Notes: generated by a model not told the origin, from the letters alone. DNA of 64,000 nucleotides from Thermoanaerobacter wiegelii Rt8.B1 (GCF_000147695.2 NC_015958.1:2525501-2589500), one strand, 5' to 3'. Shown: positions 22,921 to 31,833, numbered from the stretch's first letter. Translations and numbers: made by a program.

Positions 22921-24639
22921 TCACCTCCTTCCATTTTCAAAATATTCTAAAACTTCTTCCACCTCATAAGTATTTATGACATCTTTTGCCTCAAGCCACC
23001 CTTTTCTTGCAATCCCTATCCCGTATTTTACGTCATTTAACCCCTGTATACTGTGGGCATCAGGGCATATTGCAAACTTTACTCCCTTTTCTTTTGCATG
23101 CTTTATATATCGCCAATCCAAATCAAGCCTATAAGGATTTGAGTTTATTTCAATTATTTTGCCATAATGGGCTGCCGCCTCTATAATTTCACACACGTCT
23201 ATTTCGTAGCTGTCTCTCGCTAAAAGAAGCCTTCCTGTCACATGCCCTACAATACTTGTATATTTATTCTCTATAGCTTTTATCATCCTTTTCGTCATGT
23301 CCTCTTTACTCATTCTAAAATGAGAGTGGATAGATGCAATGACAAAATCAAACTGTTTCAATATCTCTTCATCATAATCCAAAGACCCGTCAGGAAGTAT
23401 ATCAGACTCTACACCTTTTAATATGACTATATCTTTGTATTTCTTGTTTAACTCGTCTATCTCTTCCCACTGTCTTATTAAATCCTCTTCACTTAGACCT
23501 CCTGCATAAAAAGCAGATTTACTGTGGTCTGTGATGCCTATATACTTATACCCCAATTTTCTCGCTGCTTCTACCATTTCTATAAGGGTACTAGCCCCAT
23601 CGCTATAAGTAGTATGGACGTGGAAAATTCCCTTTATATCTTTTTCTTCTATCAATTTAGGAAGCTGTCCTTTTTCTGCCGTTTCTATCTCTCCCATGTT
23701 TTCTCTAAGCTCTGGAGGAATATATAAAAGTCCTAATTTATTAAATATTTCCTCTTCACTTTTGCACTCTATAAGTTCTTCACCTTTAAAAATGCCATAT
23801 TCATTCATTTTAATACCCATTTGCTTTGCCCTGTGCCTCATGGCGGTATTGTGCTCCTTGCTTCCTGTAAAGTGATGAAGTGCATAGGGAAACTCTTTTT
23901 CCGTCACAACTCTTAAATCTGCATTTATACCCGACTTTAAAGTGATACTGGTTTTTGTATCTCCTTTTGCTATAACTTCCCTTACATCTTGGTAATTTAC
24001 AAATAATTCCATAACCTTTGAGGAATCTGATGCTGCAGCCAAAATATCAATATCTTTTACTATCTCTTTTTTCCTTCGTAAACTTCCTGCAATTTCCGTC
24101 ACTAATGCAGTTTTAGTCATATCTAAATATTCCTTTAATTTAAGCGCTTCTTTATAAGCTTCCGCATATAAATGTTGACCGCTAAATTGCTTCACAAACT
24201 GTATCCCCTCCAAAATTTTCTTTTGAGTCTTTTCCCCAAACCCCGGAAGGTCTACCAATCTATTCTCTATACAAGCGTATTCCAACTCTCTAATTGTGGT
24301 GATATTCAATTTTTCGTATATAATCTTTATCTTTTTCGGACCAAGTCCAGGAATTTTAAGCATTTCAACAAGCCCTTCAGGAATAGATGCTTTTAAATTC
24401 TCATAATATTCCATTTTACCCGCTAAAACCAGCTCTGTAATCTTTTTATTAATTGCCTCCCCTATTCCCTTTACATCCTTTAACCTGTCTTCTTTTACAA
24501 GAATCTCTAAATCTTCATCTAATAGTTCTATTGTCCTTGCAGCATTATAATAGGCTCTCGACTTAAAAGGATTTTCCCCTTTAAGCTCAAGCAATAACCC
24601 TATTTCATTTAAAATATCAGCAACCTCTTTTTTATCCAT
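22921..24639 (-). CDS. polX: DNA polymerase X family, PolX (copy 1)
   Basis: A 572-residue bacterial PolX. The N-terminal helix-hairpin-helix region has two HhH blocks (VKGIGEAINKK and IPGLGPKKIK). The nucleotidyltransferase site GSLRRKKEIVKDIDIL holds two metal-binding Asp, and NADLRVV supplies a third. The C-terminal PHP domain shows HVHTTYSDG, HSHFRM and CPDAHS. It fills gaps in base-excision repair and has 3'-5' exonuclease activity. A close paralogue lies at 36944-38656. The ATG at 24639 has AAGGGGA upstream. Confidence 0.95.
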   Translation of the reverse strand: MDKKEVADILNEIGLLLELKGENPFKSRAYYNAARTIELLDEDLEILVKEDRLKDVKGIGEAINKKITELVLAGKMEYYENLKASIPEGLVEMLKIPGLGPKKIKIIYEKLNITTIRELEYACIENRLVDLPGFGEKTQKKILEGIQFVKQFSGQHLYAEAYKEALKLKEYLDMTKTALVTEIAGSLRRKKEIVKDIDILAAASDSSKVMELFVNYQDVREVIAKGDTKTSITLKSGINADLRVVTEKEFPYALHHFTGSKEHNTAMRHRAKQMGIKMNEYGIFKGEELIECKSEEEIFNKLGLLYIPPELRENMGEIETAEKGQLPKLIEEKDIKGIFHVHTTYSDGASTLIEMVEAARKLGYKYIGITDHSKSAFYAGGLSEEDLIRQWEEIDELNKKYKDIVILKGVESDILPDGSLDYDEEILKQFDFVIASIHSHFRMSKEDMTKRMIKAIENKYTSIVGHVTGRLLLARDSYEIDVCEIIEAAAHYGKIIEINSNPYRLDLDWRYIKHAKEKGVKFAICPDAHSIQGLNDVKYGIGIARKGWLEAKDVINTYEVEEVLEYFENGRR

Positions 24640-24746
24640 TTTTTATTTCCCCTTTAACATGCAAAATCTTTACTACATTATACCACAGAAAAACAAAAAA
24701 GAGAGATAACATTCTCCCTGCCATCATAAACCTTCATATTCTCCTT

Positions 24747-25027
24747 TTATTTCCCCCATTCTTTATCCATTCGGTGTTTTATCGCTTCATAGTCGGGTTC
24801 TAGCAATTTTTTATCTATAAATAATTCAAACATTCTGAGACTTTCATACTCATGTTTCACTATCTTCCAATGGCCATTTTGCTTTTCCAATTCAAAAACA
24901 TTATCTGAATCTACAAACATAGGATAAGCCTTTTCTCGCTCTAATTCTAGCTTTAACACTACCCTTGCTTTATTATCTGTTATCTCGATTTTTTTATCTT
25001 TAAAATTTTAACCTCAATAAATGACAT
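24747..25027 (-). pseudogene. Small unknown gene with a one-base frameshift
   Basis: An ATG at 25027 gives MSFIEVK and then loses frame. One added A in the AAAA run at 25006-25009 would restore NFKDKKIEITDNKARVV and the rest to 24747, about 93 residues in all. The alternating beta pattern (ARVVLKLELEREK, HWKIVKHEY) suggests a SnoaL/NTF2-like domain, with low certainty. I do not recognise the family. The 281-base length is one short of a multiple of three. It may be decayed or mis-sequenced. Confidence 0.5.
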
Positions 25028-25177
25028 TTCTTAAAAATTCCTTTCTCTCCTTTAACCTCCTCACTCAATAATCCTAATAATTACCAGTAATTCTTCCTAT
25101 ATCCATGGTATATCCTTTCCAGTGATATGTCAACTGACCAAAAGTACAAATTTTATATAAAATCTCCTCTATTTTTG

Positions 25178-25228
25178 TACTTTAGTATAAAATTTACATT
25201 TATTTCCTTTAAAACTTGTACTAAAGTA
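25178..25228. promoter_or_regulatory. Tandem TACTNNAGTA operator-like sites
   Basis: TACTTTAGTA at 25178-25187 and TACTAAAGTA at 25219-25228 are 41 bases apart, about four helical turns. Each is embedded in a shared TTGTACTNNAGTATAAA context. The pattern recalls BlaI/CopY-type dyads but does not match their known consensus. No regulator is seen nearby. Confidence 0.4.
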
Positions 25229-25247
25229 TAAATTGGTTATCTTTTTT

Positions 25248-25334
25248 CTAGTAAATTGTATTTCTAAGCCAATTAAATAAAAAAGCAGTAAGAATTATGT
25301 TTATAATCGAAAAAATAAGAGTATAAAAATTCAT
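25248..25334 (-). CDS. Small hydrophobic peptide, 28 residues
   Basis: An ATG at 25334 with GGGAGG six bases upstream opens a 28-residue frame: one hydrophobic helix (YTLIFSIINIILTAFLF) followed by NWLRNTIY. It resembles single-span membrane peptides of unknown function. It lies between the frameshifted lipoprotein and the operator-like pair. The good SD is the main support; the frame is too short for coding statistics. Confidence 0.4.
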   Translation of the reverse strand: MNFYTLIFSIINIILTAFLFNWLRNTIY

Positions 25335-25477
25335 AAAATGCCTCCCTATAAGTGACAACCCTTTTTCTCACTAAAATTTTATTAAATCAAAATTTGATCT
25401 TATTTACCATCCCTATAATTCTTCCAGTTTATGTATGTATTTATACTTAAAACAATACTCAATACAACTAACCAATA

Positions 25478-26490
25478 TCACCTCATACTCGCTGTTGCCA
25501 ATGCCTTCAAAATGTTATTGTGAGCATCTACCAACAATATCTCTACCTTCCCTTTCCCCTTTTTAATTTGAAGGATTTTGTTAAAATCAATAGGATAATT
25601 CTTTAAAAAATTAAAGCCAAATTCTCTGTGAGAATCCGGAAATACGTATTTTTCAAAATTACTCAAAATGATTTTATTTCCATTTCTTGTGTCAATCATT
25701 TCAGTCTCGCCATCTGTGTAGTAAACTATAGCTACATCTCCATCTTTATAGAAAAAGGGAATATCGTAAGCTAACTTCTTAGAATCTTGTGAAATAATGG
25801 TAGATTTCGATCCCTTTAAATTTACTATCACAAGATCATAATTTATTTTTTCTGCCTGGTCTTCTAAAAAGGATACAAAAGCAACAACATGGTCGGTCCG
25901 TCGTATGAGAGAACTGCGTCCTTCGAGTGTCGCTATTTCTTTTTCTAGACCATTTTTACTAACTTTATAGACCTTTGTAGTCCCTACATTTATGTTTCTA
26001 TAAAAATATACATCTTCTCCCTCTAAAGCCAGTAAATATCCTTTAGATATGAACTGGGGGGTTCCTTCCCCTACTTTTTTGTAAACTTTGCCCAAACTGT
26101 CAAAATAAATTTGACACTGGTCGCCAATTTTTTCACCAATTACATTAGAAACAGGCATATCTACTTTTACCTCATGGATTTTGAAATCTTGTAAATCTAT
26201 TACTTTTATTAGTGCAAAATCTTCTTTTGTCCATTTGGACTTAAGAATAAAACATTATCTCTTTCCAATTTTAACTCTACGGGAAGTTTATAGAAGTTTC
26301 CTTTTTCCTCTAATATGATATTACCTCTATCTTCCAGTATGGCTTTCTCTGAAGTTGCATAAATAAATTCCGGATCAGAATCGCTTTTAAATTGATATTT
26401 TTGTAAATGGGAATACTTATCCGAACAAGAAGTTAAAATTAACAAAGCTGATATGAGAATTACAGATAAAAAATAAATGACCTTTTTCAC
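25478..26490 (-). pseudogene. Lipoprotein with propeller-like repeats, one-base frameshift
   Basis: The start is a GTG at 26490 with GAGGTG upstream. A signal peptide with lipobox LLILTSC follows. The first frame ends at 26209, but adding one A in the AAAA run at 26225-26228 joins it to EDFALIKVIDLQDFKIHEVK and to the second frame (25478-26158). The repaired product has about 337 residues, with repeating beta segments such as DVAIVYYTDGETEMI and YDLVIVNLKG. It is probably a surface lipoprotein of unknown role. The layout is similar to the lipoprotein at 60329-61786, although the sequences are not obviously homologous. Confidence 0.6.
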
Positions 26491-26546
26491 AGATATCACC
26501 TCATTTTTATGGTACTCCTTTTTCAAAATATGTCAATTAAAAATAA

Positions 26547-26588
26547 AAGAGAGTGGAATTTATGTGAAACCATAAATTCCACTCTCTT
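26547..26588. terminator. mgtA terminator
   Basis: A perfect 18-base stem has AAGAGAGTGGAATTTATG and CATAAATTCCACTCTCTT around a six-base loop, between mgtA and the leftward lipoprotein gene. Confidence 0.85.
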
Positions 26589-26592
26589 ATCA

Positions 26593-29280
26593 TCACAACA
26601 AACTTCCAAATTTTTTTACAAATCTCGTTTTAACGTATTGCGCCAAAGTCAAGTATGCAAGAAGCGTAGCTGCCAAGAACAAGAAGTATATTGCTGGTAG
26701 AGGCGTCATCCCAAGTTTAGCTCCAAAAGAAGTAAATGGCACAATCGTTCCTACTGTAACAGCTGCTGAGGTAAAAAGTAATAGTGGCCATGAAGCAATG
26801 CTTTGTATAAAAGGAATCTTCTCGGTCCTAAGCATGTGAACTACCATTGTTTGCGTCCATAAGCTTTCTACAAACCAGCCTGTTTGGAAAAGTGAAACAA
26901 ATTGGAGTTTAAGTGCTTCAGGCAACAAGAAGTAAGAACCACCTATAACCAACGGACCAATTACAAAAAACATCAAAGCATAAGTGGTTATATCAAAAAT
27001 TGAACTAGTAGGTCCAAACCATACCATGAAATTGCCTATATTTGCAGCATCCCATTTTCTTGGCTTTTGTATATACTCTTTATCCATTGTATCCCAAGGC
27101 ACTGATGTCATTGACAAATCATAAGTTAAATTAAGGAAAAGAAGTTGCAATGGCTGCATTGGCAAAAAAGGCAAAAATGCACTTGCTACTAAAACTGAAA
27201 ATACATTACCAAAATTAGAACTCGATGTAATTGCAATGTATTTCATAATATTTCCAAAAATTCTGCGTCCTTCTACAACTCCCTCTTCTAATACCGTAAG
27301 ACTTTTTTCTAAAAGTATTATATCTGCTGATTCTTTTGCAATATCTACTGCAGAGTCAACAGAAATTCCAACATCGGCTTCTCTTAGTGCAGACGCATCA
27401 TTAATTCCGTCCCCCATATATCCAACAATGTGGCCTTTGCTTTGTAAGGCCTTTATTATTCTCGATTTTTGCATAGGAGAAAGTTTTGCAAAAATTGTCG
27501 TCTTTTCTGCTACTTCTGCTAATTCTTCATCTGTCATATTCTCTATTTCATTTCCTAATAGAATATTCTCTACAGCAATCCCCACTTCTTTACAGATTTT
27601 CTTTGTCACTATTTCATTGTCACCAGTGAGAATTTTTACATCTACTCCATGTTCTTTTAAGGCTTTTATCGCATAAGGTGCAGATTCTTTTGGCGGGTCT
27701 AGAAAACCTATATAACCCATGAGAACCATCTTACTTTCATCCGCTACACTGAAAACTCCCTCTGGTGGAACATCATTTTTTTGAGCTACGGCAAGCACCC
27801 TCATTCCGTCTTCATTTAATTTTCTTACCATTTCTCTTACTTCTTGGCGTATTTCATCTGTCAAAGGAACAACTTCACCTTTGTACTCAGCGTATTCGCA
27901 GATGGAAAGCACTTCTTCAACGGCGCCTTTCGTTACAAGCTGCCTTTTCCCACCTTCGCTCTCTAAAACTACAGACATTCTTCGTCTTACAAAATCAAAG
28001 GGTATCTCATCAACTTTTTTGTATATTTTATCTAAACCATTAAAGCCCTTTTCAACTCCATACTCTAAAATGGCTACATCCATCAAGTTCCTTAGACCTG
28101 TTTGATAATAACTGTTAAGATATGCATGTCTTAAAACTCTGTCATCTTCATTTCCATGTATATCAAGATGTTTTTCTACAACTATTTTGTTTAATGTCAA
28201 AGTGCCAGTCTTATCAGTACAAAGTATATCCATTGCTCCGAAATTTTGAATAGCATCTAATCTCTTGACAATTGTCTTATGTTTTGCCATTGTCACAGCA
28301 CCTTTAGCAAGGTTTGTAGTGACTATCATTGGAAGCATTTCGGGAGTAAGTCCAACAGCTACAGCCAAGGCAAAAAGCAATGCATCCAACCAATTACCCT
28401 TTGTAAGGCCATTTATCACAAAAACAATTGGAAACATAACTGCCATAAACTTGATAAGCACTTTGCTGACATTGTTAATACCCTTTTCAAAACTTGTCAT
28501 TGCCCTATGCCCTACAAGGGACTTTGCCATTGAACCAAAATAAGTACGGTCACCTGTTGAAAGAACTACAGCAATAGCAGAGCCACTTACTACATTGGTA
28601 CCCATAAAGCATATATTTTCTAAGTCTGAGAGGTTTAAATCCTTAGCTTTCCTTTTTTCTTCTTTTAAATCCGGATATTTCTCAACTGGTTCAGATTCTC
28701 CTGACAAGGTCGCTTGGTTTATGAATAAGTCCTTGGAAGTAATAACCCTAACATCTGCAGGTACCATATCTCCTGCTGCCAAATGTATTATATCACCAGG
28801 TACTATTTCTTCCATTTTTATTTCTCTCTCACCTGTATCTTTGCGAATAACTGCAGCAGTCGTGTGAACAAGGGCTTTCAATTTTTCCGCTTCTATATTG
28901 GAGCGGTACTCTTGAACAAAGCGAAGCAGTCCACTAACCGTTACCATTATAGAGATAATAATTATGGTGCTCCAATCTCTGTCTTGAGGTGCAGTAAAAA
29001 GTACATCAGTTATATATGACACAATTGCCAAAAATACCAATATACCTATGAAGGGATTAATAAAAGCTTTAATCAATTGAATATACCAAGGAGCTGGTTT
29101 TTCATGGGCTACTTCATTTAACCCATACATTTCAAGTCTATCTTCTGCTTCCTCAGAAGTCAAACCTTCTCTGTCTGTGCCTAATTGTGCCAAAACTTCA
29201 TCTACATCTTTTTTCGCAAACTCAATTAATTGGGTAAGTATCGTATCTGTAAAACCATTTTTCTTTGCGATTTTGATCAT
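26593..29280 (-). CDS. mgtA: Magnesium-translocating P-type ATPase
   Basis: An 895-residue P3B-type ATPase for Mg2+ import across the membrane. The phosphorylation site DKTGTLTLNK, the TGES loop (ATLSGESEPVEKYP), the hinge GDGINDASALREADVG and about ten membrane helices are clear. The ATG at 29280 has GGAGG nine bases upstream; another ATG at 29286 is possible but too close to the SD. The long leader upstream contains an M-box Mg2+ riboswitch with terminator, so expression should rise when Mg2+ is low. The gene appears to be single. Confidence 0.96.
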   Translation of the reverse strand: MIKIAKKNGFTDTILTQLIEFAKKDVDEVLAQLGTDREGLTSEEAEDRLEMYGLNEVAHEKPAPWYIQLIKAFINPFIGILVFLAIVSYITDVLFTAPQDRDWSTIIIISIMVTVSGLLRFVQEYRSNIEAEKLKALVHTTAAVIRKDTGEREIKMEEIVPGDIIHLAAGDMVPADVRVITSKDLFINQATLSGESEPVEKYPDLKEEKRKAKDLNLSDLENICFMGTNVVSGSAIAVVLSTGDRTYFGSMAKSLVGHRAMTSFEKGINNVSKVLIKFMAVMFPIVFVINGLTKGNWLDALLFALAVAVGLTPEMLPMIVTTNLAKGAVTMAKHKTIVKRLDAIQNFGAMDILCTDKTGTLTLNKIVVEKHLDIHGNEDDRVLRHAYLNSYYQTGLRNLMDVAILEYGVEKGFNGLDKIYKKVDEIPFDFVRRRMSVVLESEGGKRQLVTKGAVEEVLSICEYAEYKGEVVPLTDEIRQEVREMVRKLNEDGMRVLAVAQKNDVPPEGVFSVADESKMVLMGYIGFLDPPKESAPYAIKALKEHGVDVKILTGDNEIVTKKICKEVGIAVENILLGNEIENMTDEELAEVAEKTTIFAKLSPMQKSRIIKALQSKGHIVGYMGDGINDASALREADVGISVDSAVDIAKESADIILLEKSLTVLEEGVVEGRRIFGNIMKYIAITSSSNFGNVFSVLVASAFLPFLPMQPLQLLFLNLTYDLSMTSVPWDTMDKEYIQKPRKWDAANIGNFMVWFGPTSSIFDITTYALMFFVIGPLVIGGSYFLLPEALKLQFVSLFQTGWFVESLWTQTMVVHMLRTEKIPFIQSIASWPLLLFTSAAVTVGTIVPFTSFGAKLGMTPLPAIYFLFLAATLLAYLTLAQYVKTRFVKKFGSLL

Positions 29281-29411
29281 TTCCATACACCTCCAAAGCA
29301 CAATAATAGACTAAGGCTGCCGAGTCTTTTGCAACCTTACAGTTACAGTATTTGTTTTTTTGTGAAAAACTTTCGCACTTAGACGATGGAATTAAAAGGA
29401 ATTGTTTTGGA

Positions 29412-29595
29412 GGTATATGTAATAGGACATCAAAAGAAGGGATAAATAGGCATTTTAAGAAATAGCAAAATTTATTGAAAAGGCCACGTGTGAGAAGAAT
29501 GGACGTGGCCTCAAACTATGCCCATCCTTCTTCAATGTCATATTACATATACCTTTATAGCTTTTACTACTACCTCCACCGTCCATTCTTCTCAC
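29412..29595 (-). promoter_or_regulatory. Second-stage mgtA leader: interleaved inverted repeats and terminator
   Basis: In transcript order, segment A (29595-29580, the start region of the small leader ORF) is perfectly complementary over 16 bases to A' (29505-29490). Segment B (29553-29535) matches B' (29430-29412) over 19 bases with one mismatch. The order A-B-A'-B' means both helices cannot form as simple stems. A' also lies in a terminator-like hairpin, arms GGCCACGT/ACGTGGCC (29510-29503 and 29489-29482) followed by TTTTC. This looks like a switch between start-codon occlusion and termination. Confidence 0.55.
29455..29586 (-). CDS. 43-residue leader ORF in the mgtA leader
   Basis: An ATG at 29586 with GGAGG eight bases upstream opens a 43-residue frame beginning MDGGGSSKSYKGICN, which ends inside the second leader region. 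It is not hydrophobic and matches no family I know. It lies just after the M-box terminator and before mgtA. Its start codon is within a 16-base inverted repeat whose partner overlaps the downstream terminator hairpin, so its translation could control read-through into mgtA. It could also be an incidental frame. Confidence 0.45.
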   Translation of the reverse strand: MDGGGSSKSYKGICNMTLKKDGHSLRPRPFFSHVAFSINFAIS

Positions 29596-29614
29596 CTCCG
29601 TTTTTTCGCAAATT

Positions 29615-29647
29615 AAAAAACCTCTCAACGAATGAAAGAGGTTTTTT
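29615..29647 (-). terminator. M-box expression-platform terminator
   Basis: The hairpin AAAAAACCTCT … AGAGGTTTTTT has a long U-run on the minus strand. The overlapping pair CTCAACGAAT/ATTCGTTGAG can form an alternative stem with the M-box 3' side. Confidence 0.8.
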
Positions 29648-29664
29648 AACATTTCAATTCGTTG

Positions 29665-29810
29665 AGCTTTGGCACTATACAGCTTTGGAGCATCCTCCAG
29701 CTGCATTAAGTAAAACCTTAATTCGGTAATACTTGTTGACCCGTTAGCATCTCTCGATGTTTCCGGGCAGCAGCGTATATCTGTATAGGAGCCTCACCTA
29801 ACGATTGTAT
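29665..29810 (-). promoter_or_regulatory. M-box (ykoK leader) magnesium riboswitch
   Basis: On the minus strand the conserved core GTTAGGTGAGGCTCCTATAC is at 29802-29783. It is followed by GCTGCTGCCCGGAAACATCG, CTAACGGGTCAACAAGTATT and the distal CTGGAGGATGCTCCAAAGCT. This order is diagnostic of the Mg2+-sensing M-box. Mg2+ binding should favour the terminator downstream and shut off mgtA. Confidence 0.93.
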
Positions 29811-29875
29811 TAACTTGTGCCCTTCTACATTATATTCTTCTATTTACAATCTGTCAATCTATTTTGAAAAATTTT

Positions 29876-30412
29876 TTACAAAAACAACTTTGTAGCTATA
29901 AAATGGGTTAGATAAGAAAAAGTAATACCTATCGTTGAGCCCATTAATACATCTGAAGGATAATGCAGTCCAATGTATATCCTTGAAATCCCTACAAGTA
30001 CTGCCAGCGAAATAAAGAACACTGCAAGGCTTGGAAAAAACATTGAAAAAGTCATAGCAAGTGAAAAACTGGCAGTAGCGTGACCTGAAGGAAAAGAATA
30101 ATCTTTTAAAAGATGTTTAAAAGTATTTGTATTAGCTAATACCATATAAGGCCTTGGTCTCGTATATTTTCTTTTTAAGAGCTGAACAAACAAATGGCTG
30201 CTTACAAGCGCAGTTAAAGCTTCTAAAGCAGAGGCTTTCACATTGTTTTTTCCGAAAAATATTAAAGATAAGCAAGAGAATATTGTAAAAAAAGGACCTC
30301 CTATATGAGTTATTTTAGGCATTATTTTGTCCAATATATTACATTTTATTCTTTTGTTTATATAGAAAAAAATGTTTTTGTCTTTGTCAAGAAGCACTCT
30401 TTTTATTTGCAT
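29876..30412 (-). CDS. PAP2-family membrane phosphatase
   Basis: A 178-residue integral membrane protein with the three PAP2 motifs: KRKYTRPRP, FPSGHATASFS and SRIYIGLHYPSD. Such enzymes dephosphorylate lipid substrates (undecaprenyl pyrophosphate, phosphatidic acid or phosphatidylglycerol phosphate) at the outer face of the membrane; which one cannot be told. The ATG at 30412 follows GGGAGGGG. A decayed glycosyltransferase gene ends 17 bases upstream in the same direction, hinting at a former lipid-related operon. Confidence 0.88.
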   Translation of the reverse strand: MQIKRVLLDKDKNIFFYINKRIKCNILDKIMPKITHIGGPFFTIFSCLSLIFFGKNNVKASALEALTALVSSHLFVQLLKRKYTRPRPYMVLANTNTFKHLLKDYSFPSGHATASFSLAMTFSMFFPSLAVFFISLAVLVGISRIYIGLHYPSDVLMGSTIGITFSYLTHFIATKLFL

Positions 30413-30428
30413 CAGCAAAATCCCCTCC

Positions 30429-30705
30429 CTATAATCTCATTTCACTAATGCTTTCATCGAAATTTTTCAGCACAATTTCACACACTCTATCAGCGGAATT
30501 TTTATAAACCAATTCTTCCATTCTTTTTTCATATACTTAAGTTTATCAAGGTTTTCAAACAACAATTCTCTTAACTTTCAAAAGGATTTTATATTCTTTA
30601 TATCTACAATTATATATACATTATCGTACTTTTCAAAAGCTTTTTTAACAGCCTTTGCTACTCTTTTATGGCCTGTTCCTATTTATCCATGGGCTTTCCC
30701 ATAAC
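30429..30705 (-). pseudogene. Relic of a diacylglycerol/MurG-type glycosyltransferase
   Basis: Minus-strand fragments in different frames match one family in order. IGTGHKRVAKAVKKAFEKYD resembles the N-terminal GxGHxxAA block of MGDG/UgtP-type glycosyltransferases. Later fragments are LRELLFENLDKLKYMKK and the C-terminus ELVYKNSADRVCEIVLKNFD, ending at TAG 30429. Most of the middle is missing and several frameshifts are present, so the gene is dead. Confidence 0.6.
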
Positions 30706-30826
30706 CTTTGATTAAATTATCTTATGATAACATTAAAAAAACATTATAGGGATGTTAATTTTATGTTAAATTTTTTCTTACAAAATATTATACCATTATT
30801 TTGGCTATCCATTGCAAAAAAATAAA

Positions 30827-30845
30827 AAAGGGGAAATACCCCTTT
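30827..30845 (-). terminator. Hairpin with U-run left of the structured element
   Basis: AAAGGGG-AAATA-CCCCTTT. On the minus strand it is followed by TTTTATTTTTTT, a good intrinsic terminator for leftward transcription. The same hairpin sequence recurs at 31178-31196. Confidence 0.7.
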
Positions 30846-31179
30846 CAGACTGTAGACAAACTTTCGTAAAAGAGATATTTTGCATAAGGAGCGACTTGTT
30901 ACAAATCGGCCCGGCACTCAAGTAAGTATGCTTGTTTTTTCTATTTTTGCTTTATAAACTTTCTTACTTGAGTGACGGGAAACTTAGCAAGAGCGAGGGT
31001 GGAGGCAGGGCCGAAGCCATGAATGGCGGAGGCGGGCACCTTAAGGCATGGATGCCACCTGACGTAGGTACCCTGCCGGAACCCGAAGGTCGAGCTTTAG
31101 TTTTGTCGCTTTGGAACATCGGAGCAACGATGCAAAATATCTCCTTTGAATATCTTTTAACTTTGTCAAGAAACTGAAA
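30843..31179. ncRNA. Candidate structured RNA, class unassigned
   Basis: Nested perfect helices enclose a G+C-rich core. They are TTTCAG/CTGAAA (30843-30848 and 31174-31179), GACAAA/TTTGTC (30855-30860 and 31162-31167), GAGATATTTTGCAT/ATGCAAAATATCTC (30872-30885 and 31130-31143), and CACTCAAGTAAG/CTTACTTGAGTG around 30914-30979. The core holds hairpins GCCA-TGAA-TGGC and GGCAT-GG-ATGCC and a long-range GGCAGGG/CCCTGCC pair. It has no coherent protein frame. Copies of one terminator-like hairpin flank it. Size and many-hairpin form recall large clostridial RNAs such as raiA, but I cannot confirm a class. The U-run favours the minus strand and the purine-rich core the plus strand. Confidence 0.6.
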
Positions 31180-31196
31180 AGGGGAAATACCCCTTT
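31178..31196. terminator. Hairpin between structured element and thiT
   Basis: A second copy of AAAGGGG-AAATA-CCCCTTT overlaps the thiT stop codon. The U-run is short on both strands, so termination may be partial. Confidence 0.5.
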
Positions 31197-31833
31197 AAGC
31201 AATTGCTTTCTTTTTAATTTCCTCGATAGCATTTCTAACTTGAGGAATTAGTGAAACTGCAAAACATATTGCCACTTCTACACCTATTATGCTTCCATTA
31301 ACTAAAAGTGAATAAACTATAGGACTCATTCCTTTTGGCGCATAGCTTGCAAAAAAGAATACTCCGGATAAAAAGTGAGAGAAAAATCGTCCAAATCCAC
31401 CGACTAAAATTCCCAAACTCAGGTTTTTTCTAAAAAAGCCAGCAAGTCCTAATGCACCAAAAGCCAAAGGATAGTCGAGAAGTACTTGCACCCATTGGAC
31501 TATAAAGGGGTCTTGAATAAGTTGCAAAAGTCCATATGCCATGCCAACAATCACACCAGGACCTAGTCCATAATAATACGCAAATATAAAAAGTGGAAGC
31601 ATGCTGGCAGGCGTTATGGAACCACCCTGTGGCCAATGGTAAAACCTTATATATGACAGCACAAAAGAAATAGCGATTGAAAGTGCTCCGTAGACAAGCA
31701 TCTTTGTGTCAAATTTGACACTTCTTCGCATCAGATATAAAAGAAAAGCTGCCAATAAAATTGCCAATATAACTGATAAGGTCACTGGTTTTATTTTGGC
31801 AAAATCAGAAAATATACTTATAATGTAGGACAT
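31195..31833 (-). CDS. thiT: Energy-coupled thiamine transporter S-component
   Basis: A 212-residue membrane protein with about six helices and the ThiT pattern: LSYIRFYHWPQGGSITPASMLPLF (conserved thiamine-pocket residues in the loop), then YYGLGPGVIVGMAYG and QWVQVLLDYPLAFGALGLAG. As an ECF S-component it needs the shared EcfAAT energising module encoded elsewhere. The ATG at 31833 has GGAGGTG upstream. The TPP riboswitch directly upstream confirms thiamine as substrate. Confidence 0.95.
   Translation of the reverse strand: MSYIISIFSDFAKIKPVTLSVILAILLAAFLLYLMRRSVKFDTKMLVYGALSIAISFVLSYIRFYHWPQGGSITPASMLPLFIFAYYYGLGPGVIVGMAYGLLQLIQDPFIVQWVQVLLDYPLAFGALGLAGFFRKNLSLGILVGGFGRFFSHFLSGVFFFASYAPKGMSPIVYSLLVNGSIIGVEVAICFAVSLIPQVRNAIEEIKKKAIA

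Noticed and set aside
26209-26490. A stand-alone small lipoprotein of about 94 residues
   Set aside because: It ends without a domain and the downstream frame continues the protein after a single-base change, so it is better seen as the first part of one gene.
30932-31177. An open frame of 81 codons inside the structured element
   Set aside because: It runs through helix arms on the plus strand, has no SD, and its composition follows the palindromes rather than coding use.
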